From positions 1 through 25,952 of the IMG/VR virus record IMGVR_UViG_3300009551_000111: a DNA stretch of 25,952 nt, one strand, 5' to 3'. The stretch is from a virus. The notes under the pieces are model-generated. The model saw only the letters and a list, made by a program, of their open reading frames with translations, ran no database searches and was not told the DNA's origin. This document shows positions 7,205 to 14,460 of this stretch, piece by piece. How positions within the stretch are numbered: the first letter of the stretch is position 1; every line of letters begins with the position of its first letter. Both the position numbers and the translations under genes were made by a program.

Positions 7205-9166
7205 CTACGCGGCTTCTTGGATTTGCTCCGCAGTAGCGGGCATGCCTAACTTGCCAGCCATGTCGAAAAGAACCAAACATTCGCACTCGCAATCCCGATA
7301 GTGGACATTGGGATTGTATTCCAGCCACTTATCACGCCCGCGCTCTCGCCCGCGATACTCAGAATCCATCTGCGCGGAATACGTCAATCCGTCGCGCTCT
7401 TTTTGCTGCGTCACCGCTGGAAGGCTCTCCCGAGGCAACACCAAAAGCTTAGGCAGATTTGGACCGCCTAACCGCAGCCGGTGAAGGTGATCTTTAACGC
7501 TCAAATTCGACCAGATGTAAACCGGGATTCCGATTTGCATCTGTTTTCCTTCGTAATTTATCACGCGCCGGTGAAACGACGGGACGGAAAATGACCGCAT
7601 GATTTTTCCTCCATCGTTCAGCGGATGAGGGAACGAGGATCGGTTTAATTTATCGCCGCAGAGGATTTGCCAGACCTTGAACACCTTGAATTTCTTGCGC
7701 CCGCGAATTTCTTCGACCCATTCCCCGCACTCCGCAGCCTTATCAAGGATTTCGTCAAGGTAATTGCCACCGTCAAAAGCGCAATTTGCATTCGGGATTT
7801 TTAGCCCGCGCTGAACGTCGATAATTTCTTTCCAGCTTTCGGCGTAACCTCTGCCAAGCTGCCGTAATTCTTTTCCGTCCTTATCGATGGCCCGCGCAAT
7901 CCACCAGAATTTGCCGGTCTTAAATTGAACCTCGCCCTGCTGGCAATCGACAGACAACACGCGGAAAGCTTCGTTCGGATTGTCGCTTTCGTTAGAGGCG
8001 ACAAACGAAACCGACACCGGCGATTGCACAAGTCGCGGATGCCAGGATTTCGCGCGGTCGGATTTATACCAATCGGCCAGCGGCGTGGTATTGCCGTTCC
8101 GTTGCGCTTCTTTCGCGCTCAAATATCGACGGACGGATTTTTCAAATGTGTTCCCCGGATGCGATTCCTTTGGCAGCGTGAAACAAACCTCTACCGGCGA
8201 AAACCTCAATCCATTTTTGCCGACGATCTGATAGTCTTGCTGGTAACTATCCATGATCGCCTTGCGAATCGCTGGCGTATCACGGATTTGTTCGCCGCAA
8301 TGGTAACACTCCCAAGTTGCGGTCCTGGCCTTTTCGTCAATCGACAAATCCGCGCCATTATCCCATTTCATTCCCGCGTAAGTGCCCGGTTTGGCTTTTT
8401 CGGTCGCCGGGAAGTCGTCCGGCCTGAGAATGGCCAACTCGTGAGTGCATTCCCACGATTGCCGACCTCCACAGTGCGGGCAAGCCCATGTCAGCGGCAC
8501 CTGATGCGCCGTTTTGGATAACCTGTGCGCGTCCTCGCCTTCATCGCCGCATTGAGATTCGTCAAGAATCTTCGAGGATTTGTCGAAACGGTCTGCCCGT
8601 TTCATGGCCTTTTCCTCCTGACCATCGGACTTGTGTTGCCAGGCTTCCGAGATCCAGATGTATTGATACGAAATCGTAGACGTGTTGCCTTCGTTCAAGC
8701 CGCAAATTTGAAGGCTCATTCCCGGTAATTGTAGTGTCGTCGTCGTCGCCGCGTAGGTGTCAGCAGCTTTGATTTGAGTTTTGATGATAGGATGATTTTC
8801 TAGTGTCGGCATTAGTCGCTCCCGGGCGAACGTCTTGCCTTTCGGATCGTCCTCGAAATAAACGATCATGCTGCCGGGGAAATGTTCGACAATAAACGGA
8901 ATCCACACGTCGCCGACGACCGACTTGCCAACTTGCGTAGCACCTCGAATGAACACGACGCGAACGTTCGGGTCGAGCAATGCGCGTAACGGCCCTTCGC
9001 AATGCCGCATGAATTCTATGCTGAAATACCGATTCAAATGTGGCGGCATCGAATTGTAGCCGACGCCGCACAACTGGAATCGTGCGCAGTTCTCCCAGAT
9101 TTGACCGCGAAAAGTATTGCCTATGCTGGCAAGGCCTTCGCGAATTAGTTGGTCTTCTGGTGACAT
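7205..9166 (-). CDS. Terminase large subunit, GpA family
   Basis: The 653-residue packaging motor and headful/cos nuclease. The N-terminal ATPase has a Walker A motif GATQVGKS (about residues 75-82) and a Walker B-like strand IWISEAW (about 171-176). A CPHCGG and a later CYHCGE form a likely zinc-binding pair, a feature of GpA-type terminases. The C-terminal half carries the nuclease fold (VLSVDCQQGEVQFK and NCAFDGGNYLDE supply acidic residues of an RNase-H-like centre). Length matches lambda gpA (641). The ATG at 9166 has a Shine-Dalgarno-like AAGGGG. It overlaps a 34-aa mini gene by 22 bases. Confidence 0.95.
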   Translation of the reverse strand: MSPEDQLIREGLASIGNTFRGQIWENCARFQLCGVGYNSMPPHLNRYFSIEFMRHCEGPLRALLDPNVRVVFIRGATQVGKSVVGDVWIPFIVEHFPGSMIVYFEDDPKGKTFARERLMPTLENHPIIKTQIKAADTYAATTTTLQLPGMSLQICGLNEGNTSTISYQYIWISEAWQHKSDGQEEKAMKRADRFDKSSKILDESQCGDEGEDAHRLSKTAHQVPLTWACPHCGGRQSWECTHELAILRPDDFPATEKAKPGTYAGMKWDNGADLSIDEKARTATWECYHCGEQIRDTPAIRKAIMDSYQQDYQIVGKNGLRFSPVEVCFTLPKESHPGNTFEKSVRRYLSAKEAQRNGNTTPLADWYKSDRAKSWHPRLVQSPVSVSFVASNESDNPNEAFRVLSVDCQQGEVQFKTGKFWWIARAIDKDGKELRQLGRGYAESWKEIIDVQRGLKIPNANCAFDGGNYLDEILDKAAECGEWVEEIRGRKKFKVFKVWQILCGDKLNRSSFPHPLNDGGKIMRSFSVPSFHRRVINYEGKQMQIGIPVYIWSNLSVKDHLHRLRLGGPNLPKLLVLPRESLPAVTQQKERDGLTYSAQMDSEYRGRERGRDKWLEYNPNVHYRDCECECLVLFDMAGKLGMPATAEQIQEAA

Positions 9167-9249
9167 TGATTGGCCCCTTGGAGAGCAGCTTGCTCGGCCA
9201 CGCGAAGATCAGCCTCTTCTTCAGTTTTAATAATTTCCTCTTTTGTCAT
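9145..9249 (-). CDS. Mini ORF between the terminase subunits, 34 aa
   Basis: A 34-codon reading frame beginning with an acidic helix (MTKEEIIKTEEEADLRVAEQ) and a Gln-rich end. Its ATG overlaps the small-terminase stop as ATGA, and its end overlaps the large-terminase start by 22 bases, giving an unbroken coupled chain of three genes. Whether the peptide itself works or simply carries ribosomes to the large-terminase start cannot be decided. No family is recognised. Confidence 0.5.
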   Translation of the reverse strand: MTKEEIIKTEEEADLRVAEQAALQGANQCHQKTN

Positions 9250-9794
9250 ATCTCTGACTTTCCCTGTTCCGCGCATTCTTTTTCAACCGCATCAATAAAC
9301 GCCCGCGATTGCGTCAAATCGAATTCGTAAAAGTTGGCAACGATCTCGGGCGCCACTCCATGCGTTTGCAGCCAGTCGCGACGCGCCGCCGTCAGGTGAA
9401 CCTCGATCTTTGTCCGCACGATGTTGTGATACGATTTGGCGACGCCGATAACGGCCCGGCGAGCCGCGTCTTTGTCGATGAGCTTACCAAGTTCCGACTC
9501 GTGTTCGCGCTTGGCTTCCGCCGCCTTCGTAATCTTCAGTTCCGCTTCCGCGATCTTCGACCGCTGAAACAAATCCGCTTCGACTGCGTTTGTCGGTTTC
9601 GGCATCCGATTCTCGACAAACCATTCTTCGCACTCGGCTTTGTTGTAGCGGCCGGACGCGTCCGGCGCGGGGAACGGTGGTGAAAGTTTCTTCCAATCGA
9701 CGATGTTTTTCCGGCTCACCCCGGAGTGATATTTTTCGCACAGGTGAGCCGCAATAGCCGTCGCGTTTTGGGATTGATGTGGGGGGCATTTCAT
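9246..9794 (-). CDS. Terminase small subunit, Nu1-like
   Basis: A 182-residue DNA-recognition subunit of the packaging motor. The N-terminal 60 residues look like a winged helix of the Nu1 type (TAIAAHLCEKYHSGVSRKNI, then WKKLSPPFPAP and RYNKAECEEWF). A long charged helical region follows (ELKITKAAEAKREHESE), usual for oligomerisation. The C-terminus probably contacts the large subunit. It directly precedes the large subunit in transcription order. The start overlaps the previous mini ORF as ATGA, which fixes it. Assignment is by architecture and position, both strong. Confidence 0.85.
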   Translation of the reverse strand: MKCPPHQSQNATAIAAHLCEKYHSGVSRKNIVDWKKLSPPFPAPDASGRYNKAECEEWFVENRMPKPTNAVEADLFQRSKIAEAELKITKAAEAKREHESELGKLIDKDAARRAVIGVAKSYHNIVRTKIEVHLTAARRDWLQTHGVAPEIVANFYEFDLTQSRAFIDAVEKECAEQGKSEI

Positions 9795-9886
9795 GTCGAT
9801 TCCCCCCCAATTGCGACAACTTCGAACGTTGGAATTCCGTCTTTGTCCATCGTAAACGGACGCACTTTCATTTTGGTTTTCTTCAT
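9791..9886 (-). CDS. Mini ORF before the small terminase, 31 aa
   Basis: A 31-codon frame with a basic beginning (MKKTKMKVRPF) and a beta-like end (GIPTFEVVAIGG). It starts four bases after the stop of the previous gene and its stop overlaps the small-terminase start as ATGA. The tight placement supports translation. The peptide has no family that I know. Confidence 0.5.
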   Translation of the reverse strand: MKKTKMKVRPFTMDKDGIPTFEVVAIGGEST

Positions 9887-9890
9887 AACA

Positions 9891-10745
9891 TCACTCTGCC
9901 AAAAGCTTCTGAACCTTCTCGCGCTCAATTTGCAACCAGTCCGTTGCGTCGATGAACTCCTCGCGCTCGGTTCGCGTCCAGTTCTCCGGCGGCGCGTCGC
10001 TGATGGCTTTCGTGAACAGACCGCGAATCGTCGTCGCTTGTTTCAGGAATTTCTGAATCAGCGGGAAGTTGCTCGGGTTTTGAGGTTCACCCCGCGCCGG
10101 CGCCGCGATCATGCCGACCGCCTGGAATCCTGGCAGGAATATCTCGACCGCCTGACCGACCTCCGTAATCGCTTTCGGCTGGGAATTAGCGACCGACACA
10201 TACCACTTGGAGAGCTCGAAATCGAACGGCACCTTGCCCTTGAGATGCGCGGCGAAATAATCCGCGTCCATGTGCTTATGACCGCACATCGTCTGAAGGA
10301 TGATGCCCAGCGCCCGGGCTTTGTTCCCTGCCTTGACACCGATCTTGCCAAGCTCTTTGAGCATGGCCGTGAATTCACCATGGCCCGCGATGAGTTGCGC
10401 GATCTCGCTGCGTTCCGCATCCTTTCGCAGCATGATGCCGGATTCAGCGTTATTGGGATCTGATAGCTTTCGGCTGATAACGTCAAGACTGCTCAAGTCG
10501 GCAGACATCTCGATTGTCGTTTCTTCTCCTTCGTGTTTCCACGAGCCGACGACCAACGCCTCCGCAACCGCGATAACGGAGCGGTTGCTGTCGATTACGC
10601 CGGCAGTCTCAAGTTGTGCGAGGACGGTTACCGCGGTATCTCCGCCGATTTTCAATTCGTTGCGCAAGAGCCGGACGCTCGCTTTGTTTTTCTTTCGGAC
10701 AAGTTCGGTCGCTTCGGCGACTAAATTTCTATTTTGGGTTTTCAT
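9891..10745 (-). CDS. Protein with N-terminal FtsK-gamma-like winged helix
   Basis: A 284-residue protein. Residues about 8-51 closely follow the gamma domain of the DNA translocase FtsK, which reads oriented KOPS sites: E..ELVRKKNKASV...LR.ELKIGGDTA with a later LETAGVI match the family pattern of KAS, R, L, IG, A and GI. The FtsK motor is absent. The rest is helical, of unknown family, with a segment FDFELSKWYVSVA near the middle and a C-terminal region of Arg/Glu helices. It precedes the terminase genes. It could be a DNA-binding regulator or packaging helper. The leader is A-rich without a Shine-Dalgarno sequence. Confidence 0.75.
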   Translation of the reverse strand: MKTQNRNLVAEATELVRKKNKASVRLLRNELKIGGDTAVTVLAQLETAGVIDSNRSVIAVAEALVVGSWKHEGEETTIEMSADLSSLDVISRKLSDPNNAESGIMLRKDAERSEIAQLIAGHGEFTAMLKELGKIGVKAGNKARALGIILQTMCGHKHMDADYFAAHLKGKVPFDFELSKWYVSVANSQPKAITEVGQAVEIFLPGFQAVGMIAAPARGEPQNPSNFPLIQKFLKQATTIRGLFTKAISDAPPENWTRTEREEFIDATDWLQIEREKVQKLLAE

Positions 10746-10757
10746 TTTTGGGGTTTT

Positions 10758-11015
10758 TCAAATAGTCGGATTCGCTGATAAAACTGATCCTATTGCCTCG
10801 CAATCGATTGAACACGTCACGTCCATTAGCCGATTCAACTCGCGCCGAAATACTTCATTCTGCGCACGCAACCTGGCAATAAGCGCAACCTGGCAATAAG
10901 CGCGTCTTTGATTGTCAGCTAGGTTCGCGGCGTGATCTTTCGCGGCTTGCTGGATTGAGTCGAGGGTGGTCATTTTTGGATTTATTGTAACCTTGCTTCC
11001 GAAATTTTGGTTCAC
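10758..11015 (-). CDS. Small hypothetical protein altered by a 17-bp tandem duplication
   Basis: An 85-residue helical protein whose ATG overlaps the previous stop as ATGA. A perfect 17-bp tandem duplication (10868-10901) lies inside it. The duplicated unit shifts the frame: with a single copy the present frame would stop soon after QVACAE, while the present copy number lets it run into ALIARLRAQNEVFRREL and on to the current stop. The two halves of the protein could therefore have been in different frames before the event. No domain recognised. An assembly error is possible. Confidence 0.6.
   Translation of the reverse strand: MNQNFGSKVTINPKMTTLDSIQQAAKDHAANLADNQRRAYCQVALIARLRAQNEVFRRELNRLMDVTCSIDCEAIGSVLSANPTI
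10868..10901. repeat. Perfect 17-bp tandem duplication inside a coding region
   Basis: GCAACCTGGCAATAAGC occurs at 10868-10884 and again at 10885-10901 without any difference. Because 17 is not a multiple of three, it changes the reading frame of the gene at 10758-11015. Identity of the copies suggests a recent slippage event. Confidence 0.95.
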
Positions 11016-11407
11016 TGATTTCCTTTCAATTGTTTCTTCCGCGCAACTTTCATCGCTTTCCGTCCGATCTCACTCCGCTGGCCGGTGCACGGTGGCAAGC
11101 CAAGCTGCGAACGAAACTCTTCAACGCATTTGTTCACGGTCTGTTTCGGCAAACGAAAGTGCGTCGCCATCTCGCGCACGGTTTTGAATCCCGTTTCTTC
11201 AATCTCTCCCATGGCCACAAAGAACGCGCTGAGTGCCATTAGGCGGTTTCCGTCGTATTGCAGGACCAATCGAAGCCCGCGCTTCCAAAATCGGTCCAGG
11301 CGTCCAATGGCTGCGTCCCTTACGGCTTGCATCTCGGGGTCCATTGCAGATTCATGGGCCAGTTCTTCGCACTCTTCATCCGGCTCTAAATTTTCGTTAA
11401 TCTGCAT
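11012..11407 (-). CDS. Helix-turn-helix protein, 131 aa
   Basis: A 131-residue protein with an acidic N-terminus (NLEPDEECEELAHES), a helical middle (RFWKRGLRLVLQYDGNRLMA) and a likely helix-turn-helix: TVREMATHFRLPKQTVNKCV, followed by a basic C-terminus (GRKAMKVARKKQLKG). The HTH has a recognition helix of the sigma region 4 / MarR kind; the family is not fixed. Its stop overlaps the next gene's start as ATGA. A DNA-binding regulator or a packaging or replication accessory is plausible. The preceding 160 bases hold the sigma-54-like sites, on the other strand. Confidence 0.7.
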   Translation of the reverse strand: MQINENLEPDEECEELAHESAMDPEMQAVRDAAIGRLDRFWKRGLRLVLQYDGNRLMALSAFFVAMGEIEETGFKTVREMATHFRLPKQTVNKCVEEFRSQLGLPPCTGQRSEIGRKAMKVARKKQLKGNQ

Positions 11408-11480
11408 TAAATCGATGTAGATTGTGTAACTTTGTAAAGAAAACCGACATTGTGTGCGAGTTTAAGAGTTCGGCAACCTT

Positions 11481-11579
11481 TTGGCATAAAAATTGCTTTC
11501 AAAAGATTCCTTATGGGGTGGGGTGTCCGCGATTGGCACGCCGTTTGCTTAGCGTTTATTGGCATGGCTATTGCTTAGC
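11481..11579 (+). promoter_or_regulatory. Three tandem sigma-54-like (-24/-12) promoter sites
   Basis: Three sites follow TTGGCA-N6-TTGCTT: 11481-11498, 11533-11550 and 11559-11576. The second, TTGGCACGCCGTTTGCTT, fits the published sigma-54 consensus YTGGCACG-N4-TTGCW at every position; the others each differ slightly in the region after TGGCA. All keep the GG-N10-GC spacing that sigma-54 needs. All point rightward, opposite to every gene nearby, so they would transcribe antisense across 11568-12123 toward the hairpin array. They could instead be operators for an HTH protein. I see no bacterial enhancer-binding protein gene in the window. Confidence 0.6.
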
Positions 11580-11750
11580 TGCCATATCCGCTCCGATTAG
11601 TGCGATGGCCATCGGGCCTTCGTCGTCTGGTAATTCCTTCATCATGGATTGGATTTTGCCGACCAGCGCGAAGATTCGATCTTGGCTTGGTTGCGGAAGC
11701 TGTGATACCAGCCCACGGATTGCGAGTGCGGTTAGTTGTTCTTCAGTCAT
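11568..11750 (-). CDS. Small hypothetical protein, 60 aa
   Basis: The ATG at 11750 overlaps the stop of the gene before as ATGA, so I prefer it to an upstream Met at 11783. The product is a helical 60-residue protein (EEQLTALAIRGLVSQLPQPS, then FALVGKIQSMM) with an acidic turn DDEG and a small C-terminal helix. It has no cysteines and no membrane segment. The last sigma-54-like site overlaps its 3' end. Function unknown. Confidence 0.65.
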   Translation of the reverse strand: MTEEQLTALAIRGLVSQLPQPSQDRIFALVGKIQSMMKELPDDEGPMAIALIGADMAAKQ

Positions 11751-11947
11751 TTCGCGTATTTGGTTTTGATTGCGTTGGAGCATTCGACCGTGAACAGGTG
11801 AGTCTTGCCTTGGCGATATGGTGCTACGACCTCACCGCAGGCTATGAGCTTGGCGAACCGTGGCCCTGGCAGATTGGCCGCTCGTGCTACCTCGCTGGCA
11901 CTGTATAGGGTTATCACGTTCGCTTGTTGGTTCGTTGTTCCGTTCAT
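11747..11947 (-). CDS. Small MerR/excisionase-like HTH protein, 66 aa
   Basis: A 66-residue protein dominated by one helix-turn-helix: LYSASEVARAANLPGPRFAK, followed by a wing-like strand VVAPYRQGKTHLF and a C-terminal helix. The pattern of YSASEVAR with a following turn and a Gly/Lys-rich wing is typical of MerR-like or Xis/AlpA-like DNA-binding domains without an effector domain. It is the second gene after the hairpin array and is a good candidate to bind that array, or to regulate the adjacent replication operon. Both ends are in ATGA overlaps with neighbours. Confidence 0.7.
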   Translation of the reverse strand: MNGTTNQQANVITLYSASEVARAANLPGPRFAKLIACGEVVAPYRQGKTHLFTVECSNAIKTKYAK

Positions 11948-12123
11948 TCGTTATTTCGCTCTGAGTCAACCGTCTCCTCCTCTGTGCCCGGTTCTTCCCC
12001 ACTCATTCCACACCAGTTCGTTGACGCTCCGTCGTATCGGTAATGGGCCTCGAAAGTTCCGGCTTTGGAGAGTCGAACCAAGCCGTTACATTCTGGACAA
12101 ATTTGGGCTATGAATTCGTGCAT
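11944..12123 (-). CDS. Small putative zinc-binding protein, 59 aa
   Basis: I choose the ATG at 12123. A longer in-frame reading up to 12444 would translate the repeat array and is rejected. The product begins MHEFIAQICPECNGLVRL; CPEC with a later WC pair and His residues may hold one zinc. The second half is very acidic (GEEPGTEEETVDSE). A GGAAAG sequence nine bases before the ATG may serve as ribosome binding site. It is the first gene after the array, so its promoter is expected within or just beside the repeats. Its stop overlaps the next start as ATGA. Confidence 0.7.
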   Translation of the reverse strand: MHEFIAQICPECNGLVRLSKAGTFEAHYRYDGASTNWCGMSGEEPGTEEETVDSERNNE

Positions 12124-12180
12124 GTTTTTTTCTTTCCGAATTTCTCTCGCAACTTCCGAGTCCGCGCCAAGTCCGCGTTT

Positions 12181-12406
12181 GCTGTTCCGCAACAACCCCT
12201 CTAAAGGGGGTTGCGAACATGCGAACAGGTCGATTTTGGAGACTTGCGAACAGCTATGGAACCATTGATAATAAAGGCCCAAATAGCTGTTCGCAAAGAG
12301 CTGTTCGCAATAGCTGTTCGCACGATTTGCGAACAGCTCTGAAACGTGTCGGGATTCTTTACAAAAGCTGTTCGCAAAACACATGCGAACAGCTCTGCGA
12401 ACAGCT
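12181..12406. repeat. Array of an 11-bp motif in both orientations with perfect hairpins: candidate origin
   Basis: The motif TGCGAACAGCT and its complement AGCTGTTCGCA occur at 12245, 12328, 12384 and 12396 (forward) and at 12285, 12299, 12312 and 12366 (reverse), plus degenerate copies near 12182, 12212 and 12220. Reverse/forward neighbours form hairpins: 12312-12322 with 12328-12338 (11-bp arms, 5-base loop), 12366-12376 with 12384-12394 (11-bp arms, 7-base loop), and 12244-12257 with 12283-12296 (14-bp arms). A GC-rich hairpin lies at 12193-12214. Placed directly after the primase-helicase gene and before two HTH/zinc proteins, the array looks like an iteron-type replication origin or a cooperative operator. 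The surrounding 12124-12453 holds no credible gene. Confidence 0.9.
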
Positions 12407-12453
12407 CCTGATTTTAGGCTTTGATTTTGACGAAAAATTGTCACTTTAGGTTG

Positions 12454-14460
12454 TTACTTTTTTGGAAGGATTTTCCGCCAAAGATTGTCGGTTTTTGAGA
12501 GGTGGATTTTGTTGTCAGCTGACAGCCTGGCGCGATGACCTTCGAGCGTGCGTTTCCCCATCTCCAGATTCGTGCTGGCAAGCTCACTGAGCGCCGCCGC
12601 GGTAATCCCGCTGCCGTCGGGCGGGAATAGCGCCAGGACGTCGCCAGCGGTCGCTTTAGCTTTTTTGGTCTGATTGTCCGGCTCCTTGAGCGTCGACGCG
12701 TCCAGAGACGAATCTAGGCGCATCAATGGGTATTCCCAGCGGACCACAAAGGATTGCACAGGCGGCATCTCGCGAAGGATTGCCTCAATCGCGAACGCGC
12801 CATCTTCTTTGTGCGCGGTCATGGTGAGCATCGCATCCGGGTCGCGGAGGAGGACGCCGGATCCTGATACGCGATCTCCGGAGAATTTCGACGACTGGTT
12901 GCCCTTCGAGAAGTGTGCAGAAATGACCAGCGCACATTTTACGCGCATCGAAATTTCCTCGAACGAGTTCATAATCTGCGTCATGCAAGCCGATGAATTT
13001 TCGTCTGATCCTCCCCCGAGCAACTTGTAAAACGGGTCCAGAATTACCAGGTCAAACTCGCGATTACCAATTTTCGAGATTAGCTCGGGAATCATGGTTT
13101 CGAAGCTGGCAGCGTAACCGCGCAGGTTCAAAATTGTGAGCCAACCTTTCTGAATTTCGGACGATTCGAGCCAAGCCTCGTCGAATTTTATTCGCGAGAC
13201 CTTTTTGAGCCGGCGTTGCAACCCGAACGGCTGTAGCTCGAGGTTAACAAATAGCACGCGCCCGCGGGTGACCGGGAACGATAACCACGGGATGCCGTGT
13301 GACACGCTCAAAGCGAGGTCCAGCAATACCCACGTTTTGCAAGTTTTGCTGCCACCACCCAGGATCATTCGAGCGCCCTTGTGCAGGATGCCATGGATAA
13401 TCTGAGTCGGCTCGGGAATTTCGACTGCCACAAAGTCCGCGGCATCGATCATCGGCGGGAGATAACTCGCAGCCGACTTGCAAATCAGTTCCCAATCGGT
13501 CCAGCTTGCGGCGCCATGGGCCAATGTCAGCAACTCTTGCCGACCGTTCCCGCGCGTGCAGCCTGGTAACCGGGAGAGTCGCGACGGGTTTTTGTTCTTC
13601 GGGTCGATGCCGTAACTCGCGAAATGCTCATGGAGCAGCTTCACCCGGTCGGCGTATTCCTTCGCGTCTTTGGCATCGATCTTTACGAGCGCATGAATCG
13701 ATTTTCCGCCCGACGTATAGACGGCAGCGCAAGGGATTTGGGACTGCTCGTAAATGCTCCACTGTTCCGCCATGGGACGCCCGTCGAATTCGAGCAGGGT
13801 ATAACGCCAATCTGTGACATCGGCGTCCCTGGAGCCGTCCGGCTTCATCGGGTTGACCCGGAAATAGACGCCTGTCCGGTCGTCGCTCCAAATCATTCCG
13901 CCTTGCGTGTCGTTAAAATCGCCGCCCTTGGCTTCGATTTTCTCAATCCACGTTTCGAGCGGCCACACGACACCGTTGCCGTCGGGCACCTCGCGGCCCT
14001 CTTCATTCAGCACCGCCGGGCAAATGGCGACATTCTCGCCCGGCCGGAACACCGCGCGAAGGAAAGTCACCGTCGGATTATCCTTCATCGCCGGCGGAAT
14101 CGCGGCATCCGGCTTAGGGGTGTAATGGGCTTTCGCTACAGGGGTCACAGCAGGCTTTGCGCTCATCGATGACGGTCGGTAATCTGGACGCGACTGAGAC
14201 GAGCCTAGGAGATGCCCGGCGGCCTTGTCGTGAGGCGTCGCGACTGCCTGTCTGATTTTGTGCTCAAGCTCGGCTTCCGTCCAGGGCGGGGAGCATCGGC
14301 TATTGTATTCGCGTAGGACCGTCAGCGCGTCAACTTCGGATAATCGGAATCCGTTCGTCAGTGCGACGGCCGTAGAAAACGTTTGAGAGTGGCCGTTACT
14401 CCCCGACACCGCGCCGGGAATCGCCGCAACGTAAGCGCGGGCTTGGTCAATTGGACTCAT
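12454..14460 (-). CDS. Primase-helicase (AEP-like primase with RepA-like helicase)
   Basis: Start at 14460 has GGTGA five bases upstream and overlaps the previous gene by 14 bases (668 aa). Three parts can be seen. First, residues about 30-75 form a helical primase-associated region (LREYNSRCSPPWTEAELEHK). Second, about 195-305 is archaeo-eukaryotic primase-like: LLEFDG, SGGKSIHALVK and NPSRLSRLPG correspond to its acidic, His and Arg motifs. Third, about 350-560 is a RepA-type RecA-fold helicase with Walker A GGGSKTCKTW (368-377), Walker B LVILDPF and a later VISAHFSKG. A winged helix ends it. It should unwind and prime the phage DNA at the adjacent array. Regulation is not visible. Confidence 0.88.
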   Translation of the reverse strand: MSPIDQARAYVAAIPGAVSGSNGHSQTFSTAVALTNGFRLSEVDALTVLREYNSRCSPPWTEAELEHKIRQAVATPHDKAAGHLLGSSQSRPDYRPSSMSAKPAVTPVAKAHYTPKPDAAIPPAMKDNPTVTFLRAVFRPGENVAICPAVLNEEGREVPDGNGVVWPLETWIEKIEAKGGDFNDTQGGMIWSDDRTGVYFRVNPMKPDGSRDADVTDWRYTLLEFDGRPMAEQWSIYEQSQIPCAAVYTSGGKSIHALVKIDAKDAKEYADRVKLLHEHFASYGIDPKNKNPSRLSRLPGCTRGNGRQELLTLAHGAASWTDWELICKSAASYLPPMIDAADFVAVEIPEPTQIIHGILHKGARMILGGGSKTCKTWVLLDLALSVSHGIPWLSFPVTRGRVLFVNLELQPFGLQRRLKKVSRIKFDEAWLESSEIQKGWLTILNLRGYAASFETMIPELISKIGNREFDLVILDPFYKLLGGGSDENSSACMTQIMNSFEEISMRVKCALVISAHFSKGNQSSKFSGDRVSGSGVLLRDPDAMLTMTAHKEDGAFAIEAILREMPPVQSFVVRWEYPLMRLDSSLDASTLKEPDNQTKKAKATAGDVLALFPPDGSGITAAALSELASTNLEMGKRTLEGHRARLSADNKIHLSKTDNLWRKILPKK

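Noticed and set aside
11600-11908. A 102-codon plus-strand frame that could be driven by the sigma-54-like sites
   Set aside because: Its composition is that of a shadow frame over two minus-strand genes that are linked by ATGA overlaps and have natural protein sequence.
12181-12406. LexA (SOS) operator sites, because the motif contains TGTTC/GAACA half sites
   Set aside because: The half sites are not at the 4-base spacing I recall for Verrucomicrobia LexA (TGTTC-N4-GAACA); paired half sites are farther apart, in hairpins with longer loops.
12124-12444. An N-terminal extension of the zinc-binding small protein through the repeat array
   Set aside because: The extension would translate the hairpin array as Cys/Asn/Ser-rich low-complexity sequence, and a good ATG with a plausible binding site exists at 12123.
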